Notes: generated by a model not told the origin, from the letters alone. DNA of 64,000 nt from Muriicola sp041358175 (GCF_041358175.1 NZ_JBGKBE010000002.1:1-64000), one strand, 5' to 3'. Counted from the stretch's first letter, positions 1-9,044 are shown. Made by a program: numbers and translations.

Positions 1-106
1 CATTCAAGCAAGCGAACCACGCCATTGGCGTGATTACTTCCTGTATCCACCCATGCAGCACTTTGTTTGCACGGGCGGGCAGTCAGCAATAGGTCACCGC
101 CTTTTT
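1..106. other. Unassigned GC-richer block at left edge
   Basis: The first 100 bases contain 55 G or C, clearly richer than the AT-rich stretch that follows, and carry a short hairpin (CACGCC/GGCGTG, 18-32). One plus frame is open from the edge to a TAG at 90-92, 14 bases before a strong terminator. It could be the last 29 codons of a gene, but a second plus frame is also open through to about 207 and a minus frame is open too, so coding is not established. A structured RNA 3' end is equally possible. I recognise neither a protein nor an RNA family here. Confidence 0.25.
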
Positions 107-143
107 AACCCTGAAGTAATTCATTTTACTTCAGGGTTTTTTT
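107..143 (+). terminator. Rho-independent terminator
   Basis: A perfect 13-bp stem (107-119 with 126-138), loop TTCATT, is followed by T139-T143. The T-run is on the plus strand only, so it ends whatever transcript enters from the left edge. Confidence 0.85.
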
Positions 144-385
144 ATGCATCAGCCCCAACAACTTACCCCATCCTTAACCCAATTACTCCATCGCTAAAAA
201 TCTCTTAAAACTACATCTTACCCCGGGGACATAAGTCCCTCTTCCCCCTTACTTAACAAAATATAGGATGACCACGCAACTTCATATCAGAAGACCATAA
301 AATTGAATTTTGCCAACTATTCGTTTTCAACAAACACAAAAGTTTTCATTTTCTTCTATATTTATAACCATCAACTACAGTCTTT
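144..385. other. Intergenic region, no gene seen
   Basis: AT-rich spacer between the terminator and the first gene. I see no RNA gene or repeat. GAATTTTG at 305-312 is one base off the TAnnTTTG -7 box, and no convincing full promoter was found. Confidence 0.5.
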
Positions 386-1699
386 ATGAGCAATAACCCT
401 CAAGATGAACGGTTTAAAAAATGGTTGGATATTCTCCAGCAAGAAAGTTGGCAACTAGAACTCATCATCTCAGGATTCGCGATCTATGGATTATTTATGA
501 TTATAGATCCAATTGAATTAGGTAACCTGCAGGCTCAAAATGACGGTAATACCTATAAAATATTTCTTATGCAAGGCCTGTTGGTCTCCTGGTATATTCT
601 TACAATTAATTTAATAGGTCACGTCATCTTGAGAGGTTTGTGGATTGGAGCAATAGGCCTGCGATATGTATCTGGTGAAATTGACTATGATAAGTTAGCC
701 TATAGTCCAAAATTCACAAGGCATCTTATGAAGCGGGTAGGATCTTTTGATAATTATGTCGCTACCTTGGAAAAATATTGCAGTATAATTTTTGCTGTAA
801 CCTTCCTGCTGGTCTTTTACCTATTAGGTCTCCTCGCAATTGCTTTTTTGTTTACCCTAATTGGCTTGTGGATCGATAAAGAGGATACACCAGACTGGGT
901 GCGCTACGGTGTGGCAGTACCAGCACTGTTATTTTTAGTAATTGGCGTATTTCTCACCTGTATAGATTTTATCACTCAGGGATGGTTGAAAAAGAAAAAA
1001 TGGACCACCTGGTTCTACTATCCTGTTTATTGGATATTCAAGTACATCACTCTTAGTTTCCTCTACAGACCAATGGTCTACAATTTTCTTGATACCAGGT
1101 TTGGAAAGCGTCTGAGTATGATAATTGTTCCCTTGTACATAGGAATTACCTTGGTTGCGGCCACAGGATTCAGTACATCTAATTACCTTGAGGAAGAAAT
1201 GAGTTCGAATTATTATATTGCCAACAGCGATAATTATACCGACCTGATTGAGTTCAATAATTCATTTGCGGACAGAGCCGCTATACCTTCCAAAGTCATA
1301 AACGACCCTTTTTTGAATGTTTTTGTCGTTTATGGCAGCTCAGTAGAGGACGATGTTTTTTTCTTTAACCAAGAGCTGAAACCTGATGAAGATCGACGCG
1401 GAATTCATTCAGCGTTTTCCGACGGGGTATTATCTTGGTCTGAACGACGTAATTTAAAGGATTACATCACAACTATTGAAGATATGTATACACTTTCAAT
1501 TGATTCTTTGACCTTTAAACCTGAATTTGTATTCTCCCAAAATCTGCAGAGACAATTGGGCTTTGAAACATTTCTCGATCTGCAGGCAGTTCCAAATGGC
1601 AAACACGTACTAAAAGTACAACGGAAAGACCATCGAAAGGATAGCGTCTACACCCGCACCATTATACAAATTCCCTTCTGGCACTTCAAAAACAAGTGA
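386..1699 (+). CDS. Unidentified integral membrane protein
   Basis: I do not recognise the family. The 437-residue protein has a charged N-terminus and hydrophobic segments at about residues 24-40, 57-90 (long, probably two spans), 132-162 (probably two spans), 173-196 and 243-262. A soluble, mostly polar domain of about 175 residues follows. There is no cleavable signal peptide. The soluble tail is rich in Asp, Glu, Asn and aromatic residues, and no enzyme motif was seen. The hemolysin III-like gene starts 24 bases downstream, so the two are probably co-transcribed, which hints at an envelope role. Function is unknown. Confidence 0.8.
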   Translation: MSNNPQDERFKKWLDILQQESWQLELIISGFAIYGLFMIIDPIELGNLQAQNDGNTYKIFLMQGLLVSWYILTINLIGHVILRGLWIGAIGLRYVSGEIDYDKLAYSPKFTRHLMKRVGSFDNYVATLEKYCSIIFAVTFLLVFYLLGLLAIAFLFTLIGLWIDKEDTPDWVRYGVAVPALLFLVIGVFLTCIDFITQGWLKKKKWTTWFYYPVYWIFKYITLSFLYRPMVYNFLDTRFGKRLSMIIVPLYIGITLVAATGFSTSNYLEEEMSSNYYIANSDNYTDLIEFNNSFADRAAIPSKVINDPFLNVFVVYGSSVEDDVFFFNQELKPDEDRRGIHSAFSDGVLSWSERRNLKDYITTIEDMYTLSIDSLTFKPEFVFSQNLQRQLGFETFLDLQAVPNGKHVLKVQRKDHRKDSVYTRTIIQIPFWHFKNK

Positions 1700-1723
1700 T
1701 CACTTGATTGAGTTTACAACTGT

Positions 1724-2356
1724 ATGAGTCAACCCTCAAACTATCATAAAGAAGAGAAATTAAATACCCTCTCACACGCTTTAGGTATTGTTTTGGGCAT
1801 TATAGGCCTGTTCTTGCTTTGGAATAAACACGACCCTACGGTAAACTGGTCTACCCTCAGTATTTTGGTTTACAGCTTTTCTGTGATTCTTCTTTTTACT
1901 GCCTCCACATTATATCATAGTGTAGATGACCCTAAAAAAAAACAACGGCTGAGGGTACTTGATCATATAAGCATTTACTTTCTCATTGCTGGAACCTATA
2001 CCCCTGTAGCCCTTATAACTTTAAGGGATTCCCAGGGCATCCCATTATTTTTTGTAGTATGGGGAGTGGCCATCGCCGGAACGCTGTTTAAAATATTCTA
2101 TACCGGTAAGTTAGAATGGCTCTCACTAATGCTCTATCTGGTCATGGGTTGGCTTATCGTCTTTGATTTCAGCTTCCTATGGTCACAACTCAGCTCAGAC
2201 GGGGTTTTATTGTTATTCCTCGGCGGTGCTTTTTATACCCTCGGAACTGTATTCTATGCCATTCGCCAGATTCCGTATAATCATTTTATCTGGCACTTGT
2301 TTGTCCTGGGCGGAGCACTAAGTCATTGGTTTCTCATCTACAAAGATGTCCTCTAA
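1724..2356 (+). CDS. trhA: Hemolysin III / PAQR-family membrane protein (TrhA-like)
   Basis: This 210-residue, seven-span protein belongs to the hemolysin III branch of the PAQR family. Visible family marks are NTLSHALG near the N-terminus, LYHS (64-67), LDH followed by a span (79-81), GTYTP (90-94), and the paired histidines H191 and H201 in the last span, which in PAQR proteins help bind zinc. Bacterial members have been linked to membrane-lipid homeostasis; the name hemolysin is historical. Its 3' end overlaps the convergent DUF4268 gene by 4 bases, with no terminator between them. Confidence 0.85.
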   Translation: MSQPSNYHKEEKLNTLSHALGIVLGIIGLFLLWNKHDPTVNWSTLSILVYSFSVILLFTASTLYHSVDDPKKKQRLRVLDHISIYFLIAGTYTPVALITLRDSQGIPLFFVVWGVAIAGTLFKIFYTGKLEWLSLMLYLVMGWLIVFDFSFLWSQLSSDGVLLLFLGGAFYTLGTVFYAIRQIPYNHFIWHLFVLGGALSHWFLIYKDVL

Positions 2357-2781
2357 GGCAGCAGGTATTCCCTATAATCATCAAAAAATGATTCCATCAA
2401 TTCCATTTTTTCCCTGAGAAATACCATTGCCTCTTCCCATGTATCTTTGTCGTGAATACATACACCTTCTTTCTGTACATGGATCCTGGCAATCCTTTTA
2501 TTGTTCTCGAGGGCATAGGCCGAATCGTATGTTGCTCCAGGCAGATAATCGTTAATGAGTATTGATTTCAGGGAAACAAGCTTATCCCACAAGGCCTCTC
2601 GCTTTTCCTCTGCGAGGTCCTCAATGTCTAATGAGACCATCGCTTTGTGTAGATCAAAATGGAATTTGAGAACAAACCCTTTGATCCCGGTTTGATAAAG
2701 CCTCCATTTTCTAGGAAAAGACTTACCAAATGAGATCCAGAATTGTTCTCGGAGCAGTTTTGATTCTTTTTTGGAAAACAT
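2353..2781 (-). CDS. DUF4268 domain protein
   Basis: The 142-residue protein matches DUF4268 as I know it from Flavobacteriia: an N-terminal KKES..LREQFW segment, a central FHFDLHKA..SLDIE strand region, and a C-terminal helical part. It has no signal or membrane span and is probably cytoplasmic. The family appears elsewhere as a C-terminal domain of nuclease-like proteins, but no catalytic motif is visible in this stand-alone version. It lies one base downstream of the ZIP transporter gene, so they are probably one transcript. Function unknown. Confidence 0.75.
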   Translation of the reverse strand: MFSKKESKLLREQFWISFGKSFPRKWRLYQTGIKGFVLKFHFDLHKAMVSLDIEDLAEEKREALWDKLVSLKSILINDYLPGATYDSAYALENNKRIARIHVQKEGVCIHDKDTWEEAMVFLREKMELMESFFDDYREYLLP

Positions 2782-2782
2782 T

Positions 2783-3454
2783 CTAAATAAAATAAGCCAT
2801 CACAATTCCCAGAAAGATCACAATCAATTTTCTCAGATTAAATGTATGCCCCTGAGAACTTTCAAAGAGGATGACCGTAGAAATGTGGAGTAATATTCCA
2901 ATGACTACAGCTGTGATCTGGGCTTTGTAAAGAATCAGAAACTCCAGATGTGTGGCCAGCAGGCTGCCGAAAGGTGTCATAAGGGAAAATAACAGGATAA
3001 AGACAAAAGCGGTTAGTTTATTCCTTTGGGAGTTGAGCAAAAACGTACTTAAAATCAAGGCAATAGGGATTTTATGAACCAATATTCCGAATAAAATGGG
3101 ATTCGCATCGGTAAGGGGTAATCCCTCCATAAAAGCATGTATACTTAAACTGATAAAGAGGACCCATGGGAAAACTTCTTTTTGCTCATCCCAGTGCATA
3201 TGCCCGTGTTCGGCACCTTTCGAAAAGAATTCAAGAAAGATCTGAATCAGGATACCGGCCATAATAAAAACACCCATCGCCCTGGGATCTGATGAGTCGT
3301 AAACCTCAGGTAAAAGGTCAAAAATGGTAAGGGCAAGCAGGAACGCCCCCGAAAAAGCCAGTAGCAGTCGGAGCCCGAGCATTTTTTTAGGTTTAGTAAT
3401 GGCCACAAAACCAAAACTCAGGACTACTGTCAGGATTAAAAGAAGATAACTCAT
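2783..3454 (-). CDS. ZIP-family metal transporter
   Basis: An eight-span membrane protein of the ZIP family, which moves Zn2+ or other divalent metals into the cytoplasm. Numbered from the chosen start, it has HAFMEG (106-111) and HKIPIA (127-132), the two metal-site motifs of spans 4 and 5, and a His-rich loop (EHGHMH, about 82-87) between spans 3 and 4. I start at the ATG that gives MSYLLL; an upstream in-frame TTG would overlap the probable -7 box. The substrate cannot be told from sequence. Confidence 0.85.
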   Translation of the reverse strand: MSYLLLILTVVLSFGFVAITKPKKMLGLRLLLAFSGAFLLALTIFDLLPEVYDSSDPRAMGVFIMAGILIQIFLEFFSKGAEHGHMHWDEQKEVFPWVLFISLSIHAFMEGLPLTDANPILFGILVHKIPIALILSTFLLNSQRNKLTAFVFILLFSLMTPFGSLLATHLEFLILYKAQITAVVIGILLHISTVILFESSQGHTFNLRKLIVIFLGIVMAYFI

Positions 3455-3496
3455 ATTACGGAATCCAATTGACGGGAACCATTTGTCCACAAGGCC

Positions 3497-3504
3497 CAAA
3501 TTTA
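3497..3504 (-). promoter_or_regulatory. Probable -7 box for the ZIP transporter operon
   Basis: Read on the minus strand this is TAAATTTG, a full match to TAnnTTTG, about 43 bases before the ATG. No TTG is seen at the expected upstream distance. It lies between divergent genes. Confidence 0.45.
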
Positions 3505-3528
3505 GCGTATTTTTACGGCTAGATATGG

Positions 3529-4713
3529 ATGGAAATGAGTAATAATTTTAAAATGGTCGCCAAAACTCTCTACGGATTTGAGGAGATACTGGCTAAGGAG
3601 TTGAGGAATTTAGGTGCGATGAACGTAGTTCCCGGGGTAAGGAGCGTTTCTTTTGAAGGTGACACTGGGTTTATGTACAAGGCAAATCTTTGCCTGAGGA
3701 CTGCAATAAAGATCATCAAGCCCATTGCCAGCTTTAGAATAAGAGATGAAAATGAACTCTATAAAGAGATATATGCCATGGACTGGAAGGCCTATCTCTC
3801 TGCTGATACCACTCTTGCCGTGGATGCCACGGTACATTCGGAAAAGTTTACCCATGCCTTATATGTTGCTCAAAAAACCAAGGATGCCATAGTAGACAAA
3901 ATCCGTGATGAATCAGGGGAAAGACCCGATGTAGACCTTAAGTCTCCTGATCTACGTATCAATATCCATATTCAGAAAGATCAATGCAATGTATCACTCG
4001 ATAGTTCCGGAGCTTCACTTCACCACAGAGGCTATAAAACAGCCACAAATATTGCCCCGATCAACGAGGTGCTGGCTGCCGGCTTGCTGCTGCTCAGTGG
4101 ATGGGACGGACAATGCGATTTTCTCGATCCAATGTGTGGTAGCGGTACCATCCTAATTGAAGCGGCCATGATCGCCTGCAATATCCCTGCTAATATCAAT
4201 CGAAAAGGTTTTGCCTTTGAAAAATGGTCCGATTTTGACCAGTCGCTTTTCGAAAAAATAATCAGTAGCAGTCTGAATAAAACAAGGGAATTTCACTTTA
4301 AAATTAAGGGCTATGACAAAGCTCCTTCAGCTGTTCAGAAGGCCGAGGACAATGTGGCCAACGCAAATTTATCAGAGTATATTAAAATTGAAAGGCAAAA
4401 TTTCTTCCTCAGTGAAAAGTATACAGAAAAGCATCTGCATATGGTTTTTAATCCTCCCTATGGGGAACGACTCAATATTGAAATGGAAGATTTTTATGCC
4501 AATATTGGCAATACGCTCAAACGTCAATATCCAGGAACAGATGCCTGGTTCATTACCTCAAATCTGGAGGCTCTGAAACATGTCGGACTCAGGCCATCGA
4601 GAAAAATCAAACTATACAATAGTCATCTCGAATCGAAATTAGTGAAATACGCGATTTATGAAGGGAGTAAAAAGGCAAAGTATAATGAAAACCATCGGAC
4701 TCAGAATTCCTGA
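3529..4713 (+). CDS. THUMP-domain rRNA (guanine-N2) methyltransferase, RlmL-like
   Basis: A class I SAM-dependent RNA methyltransferase of the RlmL/YpsC group. The N-terminal third, to about residue 165, is the THUMP/ferredoxin-like RNA-binding part. The Rossmann domain has DPMCGSG (200-206) for SAM and NPPYGERL (308-315), the N-type motif that places the exocyclic amine of guanine. By homology it should make an m2G in 23S rRNA; the exact position is not deducible. The gene starts divergently from the ZIP operon. A second ATG two codons in (MSNNF) is equally possible. No terminator follows, and the next gene is convergent. Confidence 0.88.
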   Translation: MEMSNNFKMVAKTLYGFEEILAKELRNLGAMNVVPGVRSVSFEGDTGFMYKANLCLRTAIKIIKPIASFRIRDENELYKEIYAMDWKAYLSADTTLAVDATVHSEKFTHALYVAQKTKDAIVDKIRDESGERPDVDLKSPDLRINIHIQKDQCNVSLDSSGASLHHRGYKTATNIAPINEVLAAGLLLLSGWDGQCDFLDPMCGSGTILIEAAMIACNIPANINRKGFAFEKWSDFDQSLFEKIISSSLNKTREFHFKIKGYDKAPSAVQKAEDNVANANLSEYIKIERQNFFLSEKYTEKHLHMVFNPPYGERLNIEMEDFYANIGNTLKRQYPGTDAWFITSNLEALKHVGLRPSRKIKLYNSHLESKLVKYAIYEGSKKAKYNENHRTQNS

Positions 4714-4740
4714 GGCCTCCCGAAATTTTCAGCAAAAATT

Positions 4741-5529
4741 TTAGTTTCCACTGGCCGGCGTTCTACTTGGTTTTTTACTCTTTCGGTATAGTGGGAGAAA
4801 ATAAGTAATGCTGTAATTGTAGCCCACCCCAAAATTACTCCCATCCGTTACCTTGTTAAATCCGGGGATCCAAAGGTTCGGAAAATTTTCAGCCTCCTTA
4901 TTACTGATCAGAAAACCCAGCCGTACACTGGCCCCAAGGTAAAAATTGGCAAAAAGCTCGGCCTTAATTCCCATAAGTACTTCCAGCCAGCTCGCGTTGA
5001 GTCCGCCATATTCCCCGTTGTGCTCTATTCCCTCAGCAAATGCATTAGGTTCCCAGTACCTATTACTGTCGTAGATAAATGAAGAATTGACGGTCTGACT
5101 AAAAGTACTGAAAGCATAACGTCCACCGATATAAATCAGATTGTTCATACCATACCAATTTTCATAGGTATTGAGATCAACCCCAAGTTTCAGGTAACTG
5201 CCCGAGGTTGTAAAATTATACAAGGCTGTAGAACTCGCAATATCAATATTGGTCAGTTCTTCCTGACTCGTTCTTTTTTCATTTCCCAGTTCCCCGGCAA
5301 GGTACAGGCGTTGTGTGAGGCGGTAATCGGCAACCAGCTCTAATCCTGTATAATCATCGTTTAAGAAAGATAATGCTAGTCGACTCAAATCAACCCCTGC
5401 CCTCAAACCATAAGGTTGTTTGTTTGAGGTAGTATCTTTTTGCTGCAGGTTAAGTGGCTCAGACTGTGCATGGACAAAAAACCAGCAACAGCATAACACC
5501 CCACTAATGAAATATTTTAACATGCGCAT
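4741..5529 (-). CDS. DUF6048 family exported protein
   Basis: A 262-residue protein with a signal peptide (hydrophobic about 4-20, ending VHAQS). It then has alternating strands typical of a small outer-membrane beta-barrel (DYRLTQRLYLAGELG, YIGGRYAFS) and ends with aromatic-containing strands before a basic tail. This matches DUF6048, a family found in Flavobacteriia next to DUF6452 and rlmD, as here. Its start overlaps the end of the DUF6452 gene by 26 bases (20 if the third-codon ATG is used). Function unknown. Confidence 0.8.
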   Translation of the reverse strand: MRMLKYFISGVLCCCWFFVHAQSEPLNLQQKDTTSNKQPYGLRAGVDLSRLALSFLNDDYTGLELVADYRLTQRLYLAGELGNEKRTSQEELTNIDIASSTALYNFTTSGSYLKLGVDLNTYENWYGMNNLIYIGGRYAFSTFSQTVNSSFIYDSNRYWEPNAFAEGIEHNGEYGGLNASWLEVLMGIKAELFANFYLGASVRLGFLISNKEAENFPNLWIPGFNKVTDGSNFGVGYNYSITYFLPLYRKSKKPSRTPASGN

Positions 5530-6052
5530 TGAGTTGTGAGGTTACTAAGGTGTCTGCTATTTCAATATTTTGTATCCAATTCTCCGAATCGGTGGTAAGA
5601 TTGTCTTCCATCTCACTGAAATTGGCAACAAAGCCACAGGCACGGGAGATAAATACTTCCCGAGTTATATAATTGAATTGCAGGGTATCGATATTCCCGG
5701 TTTCATTTTCCTCCTCATCATCCGCTGAATTGAGTATTAACTGGAATTGTGTATCGCCATAATTTACTCGCAATGGAATGGCAACTGAATCAGTTGTTGA
5801 GCGATCCGTGAAGGTGTCTACAGGGTCCCCGTTTCCAATTCCTATGATCCTGAGATTTGTAACGGATTTTACATTACTGGTATCTGTGGCGTCATAAAAC
5901 CTAAGGATCAGAAGGGGAGTATCACCATCCACACAGATATCATCCTTTTCACAAGAAACGGCACCTATGAAGAAAATGAAGGTGAATAGCCCGAGATGAA
6001 TGGGTTTTACAATGCGAATAAAGCATCTGAAAATTCGGGGAGTGAAGCTCAT
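5504..6052 (-). CDS. DUF6452 family lipoprotein
   Basis: From the chosen ATG (MSFTPRIF) the protein has 182 residues, a hydrophobic signal and a cysteine at GAVSC that fits a lipoprotein site, followed by CEKDDICVDGDTPLL, characteristic of DUF6452. A further upstream in-frame ATG at 6085 would run 32 bases into rlmD. The chosen ATG lies one base after the rlmD stop, so translation is probably coupled. It is the middle gene of rlmD-DUF6452-DUF6048. Function unknown. Confidence 0.8.
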   Translation of the reverse strand: MSFTPRIFRCFIRIVKPIHLGLFTFIFFIGAVSCEKDDICVDGDTPLLILRFYDATDTSNVKSVTNLRIIGIGNGDPVDTFTDRSTTDSVAIPLRVNYGDTQFQLILNSADDEEENETGNIDTLQFNYITREVFISRACGFVANFSEMEDNLTTDSENWIQNIEIADTLVTSQLNAHVKIFH

Positions 6053-6053
6053 T

Positions 6054-7469
6054 CTATTCTTTGCGTTTTTCCAAAAGTACAACATTTTCTACGTGATGCG
6101 TCTGGGGAAACATATCAACCGGCTGCACCCTGAGTATCTCATAATCCTCCTTCATCATCTCCAGATCACGTGCCTGGGTTGCACTGTTGCAACTCACATA
6201 AACGATCCTGTGCGGGGACATTTTAAGAATTTGAGCAACAACATCTTTGTGCATACCCTCTCTGGGCGGATCTGTTATCAGGACATCCGGAATTCCGTGT
6301 TCCTGCACTATTTCGTCGCTCAATGCCGATCTCATATCCCCCACAATAAATTCAGTATTGGAGATCTTATTCTCGCTGGCATTGACTATTGCCGCGGAGA
6401 TGGCGTCAGGCACGATTTCAATTCCCACCATTGTTCGTGTATTTTTAGCAAGAAATAAGGCAATGGTCCCTGTCCCGGTGTACAGGTCATATACCAGTTC
6501 CTTTCCGGTCAGTCCGGCAAACTCCCTTACCACCTCATATAAGGCATAGGCCTGCTCAGAGTTTGTCTGGTAAAACGATTTAGCATTGATCCTGAAGCTA
6601 AGCCCCTCCATGGATTCCAGGATAAACTCCCTGCCGTGATAACAATGCACTTCCTGATCATATATCGTATCGTTTTTCTTCTCATTGATGACATACAACA
6701 GAGAAGTGACCTCCGGAAACTTATTTATAACATGATCAAGTAGTAGTTTTCTTTGATCGGGTTCATCTTTTGCAAATTGAATCAAAACCATTAATTCACC
6801 CGTGGAACTGGTCCTTATCATCAGGGTTCTTAGAAGTCCCGTCTGACTCCTCGGATTAAAAAAAGCTAGCTTGTTCTTTGTTGCAAAATGTTTTATCTCC
6901 AATCTGATGGCATCAGAAGGATGGGGTTGCAGGTGACACTCATCCAGGTTGAGTACCTTATCCCACATTCCGGGCATGTGAAGGCCAAGGGCATTTCTAT
7001 CCTCAATACGACCTTCCTGTTTTAACTCTTCGGGATATAACCACCGGGAATCGGAAAATGAAAACTCCATTTTGTTGCGGTAATAGTATTCGGATGGAGC
7101 ACCGAGAATAGGTTGAATTTCCGGAAGAGTAAGATGACCTATACGTTTCAGATTATTTTCTACTTCACGCTGCTTGAAATACAACTGACTCTCATATTTC
7201 ATATGTTGCCATTTACAACCCCCACAACTTTCAAAGTGTTTGCATTTAGGAGTTGTGCGACGATCGGATAAAAGGTGAAAATCCGTTGCCACCCCTTCAA
7301 AATACGCCTTTCTTTTTTTTGTGGTTTGAACGGTAACAACATCTCCGGGGACTGCATTTGGCAAAAAGATTACCCTGCCATCGGGTGCTTTGGCTATAGC
7401 TTTTCCCTTTGAACCTGCATCAATAACCTCAATATTTTCGAAGATTTGCCTCGTGTTTTTTTTGCGCAT
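6054..7469 (-). CDS. rlmD: 23S rRNA (uracil-1939-C5)-methyltransferase RlmD
   Basis: SAM-dependent enzyme that makes m5U in 23S rRNA, RumA/TrmA family. From the start MRKKNTRQ it has an N-terminal TRAM domain, a cysteine cluster (CKHFESCGGCKW) that with a later Cys should hold a 4Fe-4S cluster, the SAM site DLYTGTGTIA, DPPREGMH, and the catalytic Cys in YVSCNSAT. I prefer the ATG at 7469 over one 19 codons upstream because homologues begin at the TRAM domain. A TACCTTTG box (7473-7480) sits immediately before the chosen start. Bacteroidota often annotate this family generically as RlmD, so the target base is inferred. Confidence 0.9.
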   Translation of the reverse strand: MRKKNTRQIFENIEVIDAGSKGKAIAKAPDGRVIFLPNAVPGDVVTVQTTKKRKAYFEGVATDFHLLSDRRTTPKCKHFESCGGCKWQHMKYESQLYFKQREVENNLKRIGHLTLPEIQPILGAPSEYYYRNKMEFSFSDSRWLYPEELKQEGRIEDRNALGLHMPGMWDKVLNLDECHLQPHPSDAIRLEIKHFATKNKLAFFNPRSQTGLLRTLMIRTSSTGELMVLIQFAKDEPDQRKLLLDHVINKFPEVTSLLYVINEKKNDTIYDQEVHCYHGREFILESMEGLSFRINAKSFYQTNSEQAYALYEVVREFAGLTGKELVYDLYTGTGTIALFLAKNTRTMVGIEIVPDAISAAIVNASENKISNTEFIVGDMRSALSDEIVQEHGIPDVLITDPPREGMHKDVVAQILKMSPHRIVYVSCNSATQARDLEMMKEDYEILRVQPVDMFPQTHHVENVVLLEKRKE

Positions 7470-7579
7470 GACCAAAGGTAAAATCTTTTTAGGGATCGGA
7501 CGATAGGGAAACAATGAAAAAATCAAGGAGTAGATTAAATCCCTGTAATCAAAGGTGTCTTAATCATATACGAATGTTT

Positions 7580-7608
7580 TTTGAACCCTTTTATATTTTG
7601 TAATTTTG
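7580..7608 (+). promoter_or_regulatory. Bacteroidota-type promoter of rocD
   Basis: TTTG at 7580-7583, a 17-base spacer, then TAATTTTG at 7601-7608 make a full -33/-7 promoter. Transcription should start near 7615, giving a leader of about 60 bases. Confidence 0.65.
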
Positions 7609-7676
7609 AGGTCTTACGTAGGATGATTTCTCTCCCAAAGAAGGAATGGTTTTAGTTTTACTTAATTCATTACATT

Positions 7677-8963
7677 ATGTCTGTCTTAGAAAAATTGAGC
7701 TCTAAAGATGCCATTGCTCTGGAAGAAAAATTCGGTGCCCAGAATTACCATCCACTACCTGTTGTCCTCAGCAGGGGAGAAGGAGTTTTCGTCTGGGATG
7801 TTGAAGGGAATAAATATTATGATTTCTTATCAGCTTATTCAGCAGTGAATCAGGGGCATTGCCATCCTGATATCATCGGGGCATTAAAATCACAGGCCGA
7901 AAAGCTCACTCTTACATCCCGTGCTTTTTACAACGATATGCTGGGCGTTTATGAGCAGTATATTACTTCTTATTTTGGATTTGAGAAAGTCCTTCCAATG
8001 AATACGGGAGCCGAAGCCGTTGAAACCGCTATTAAACTAGCCAGGAAATGGGGATATGAGAAAAAAGGTATTCCTGATAATAAGGCACGTATCATTGTTT
8101 GTCAGAACAACTTCCACGGACGTACCATTTCGATTATTTCTGCCTCAAATGATCCGGTTGCTACAGAGAATTTCGGGCCCTTTACACCCGGAATTACTTC
8201 AATCAGATACAATGACATTGAGGCGTTGAGAGAAGCTCTTGAAGACCCCAATGTCGCAGCTTTCCTTGTGGAACCCATACAAGGGGAAGCCGGGGTATAT
8301 GTTCCGGATGAGACTTATCTCAAAACTGCATATGAGCTCTGTAAGTCGAAAAACGTCCTGCTTGTTGCTGATGAAGTTCAAACGGGGATAGCCAGAACAG
8401 GCCGGTTATTAGCGAGTTGTGGAAATTGCTCCTGTCCCGACAAGAATTGTAGTGGCAGCCCTGAGGTTAAACCAGACATACTAATACTGGGTAAGGCTAT
8501 TTCCGGAGGTGTATTTCCTGTTTCAGCAGTTCTCGCAGATGATCACATCATGGAAGTGATCCGCCCTGGAAATCACGGGTCTACATTTGGAGGTAATCCA
8601 CTTGCATGTGCAGTAGCCATGGCAGCCCTGAAAGTGGTGAGGGATGAGGATTTAGCTGAAAATGCAGATAAACTAGGAAATATCTTCAGGAAAGAAATGG
8701 AGCAGTTAGTAAAAGATTCTCCTTTGGTTCGACTCGTAAGGGGAAAGGGATTGCTGAATGCCATCGTCATCAATGATTCTGAAGACAGCTCCACTGCCTG
8801 GGAAATTTGTATCGCTTTAAAAAATAACGGTTTGCTGGCAAAACCAACGCATGGAAATATTATTCGTTTTGCCCCACCTCTGGTGATGACGGAGGAACAA
8901 TTGATGGATTGTGTTCAGATCATCAGAAAAACCATTCTCGAATTTGAAGCGAAGATGGATTAG
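7677..8963 (+). CDS. rocD: Ornithine--oxo-acid aminotransferase
   Basis: PLP enzyme that converts ornithine and 2-oxoglutarate to glutamate-5-semialdehyde and glutamate, linking arginine and proline metabolism; class III aminotransferase fold. Visible are NTGAEAVETA (109-118), the cofactor-binding ADEVQTG (231-237), the PLP lysine K273 in ILGKAISGG, and GSTFGGNP. A short insertion with four cysteines (C248, C251, C253, C258) lies between TGRLLA and the PLP-lysine strand and is absent from classical rocD such as that of Bacillus. It is a single-gene unit with its own promoter, followed by a terminator shared with rplS. Confidence 0.92.
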   Translation: MSVLEKLSSKDAIALEEKFGAQNYHPLPVVLSRGEGVFVWDVEGNKYYDFLSAYSAVNQGHCHPDIIGALKSQAEKLTLTSRAFYNDMLGVYEQYITSYFGFEKVLPMNTGAEAVETAIKLARKWGYEKKGIPDNKARIIVCQNNFHGRTISIISASNDPVATENFGPFTPGITSIRYNDIEALREALEDPNVAAFLVEPIQGEAGVYVPDETYLKTAYELCKSKNVLLVADEVQTGIARTGRLLASCGNCSCPDKNCSGSPEVKPDILILGKAISGGVFPVSAVLADDHIMEVIRPGNHGSTFGGNPLACAVAMAALKVVRDEDLAENADKLGNIFRKEMEQLVKDSPLVRLVRGKGLLNAIVINDSEDSSTAWEICIALKNNGLLAKPTHGNIIRFAPPLVMTEEQLMDCVQIIRKTILEFEAKMD

Positions 8964-8993
8964 TTTTATAGGTACTTTGTATATGCCGGAAAT

Positions 8994-9026
8994 AAAAAGA
9001 CCCTATCGAAAAGATAGGGTCTTTTT
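8994..9026. terminator. Bidirectional terminator, rocD / rplS
   Basis: A perfect 14-bp stem (8994-9007 with 9013-9026), loop GAAAA. A-runs on one side and T-runs on the other let it work for both rocD (plus) and rplS (minus). Confidence 0.88.
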
Positions 9027-9044
9027 GTTATCTGTATAAAGGCC

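Noticed and set aside
7470..7526. Longer rlmD reading with 19 extra codons
   Set aside because: The extension precedes the TRAM domain, and a -7-like box lies within it.
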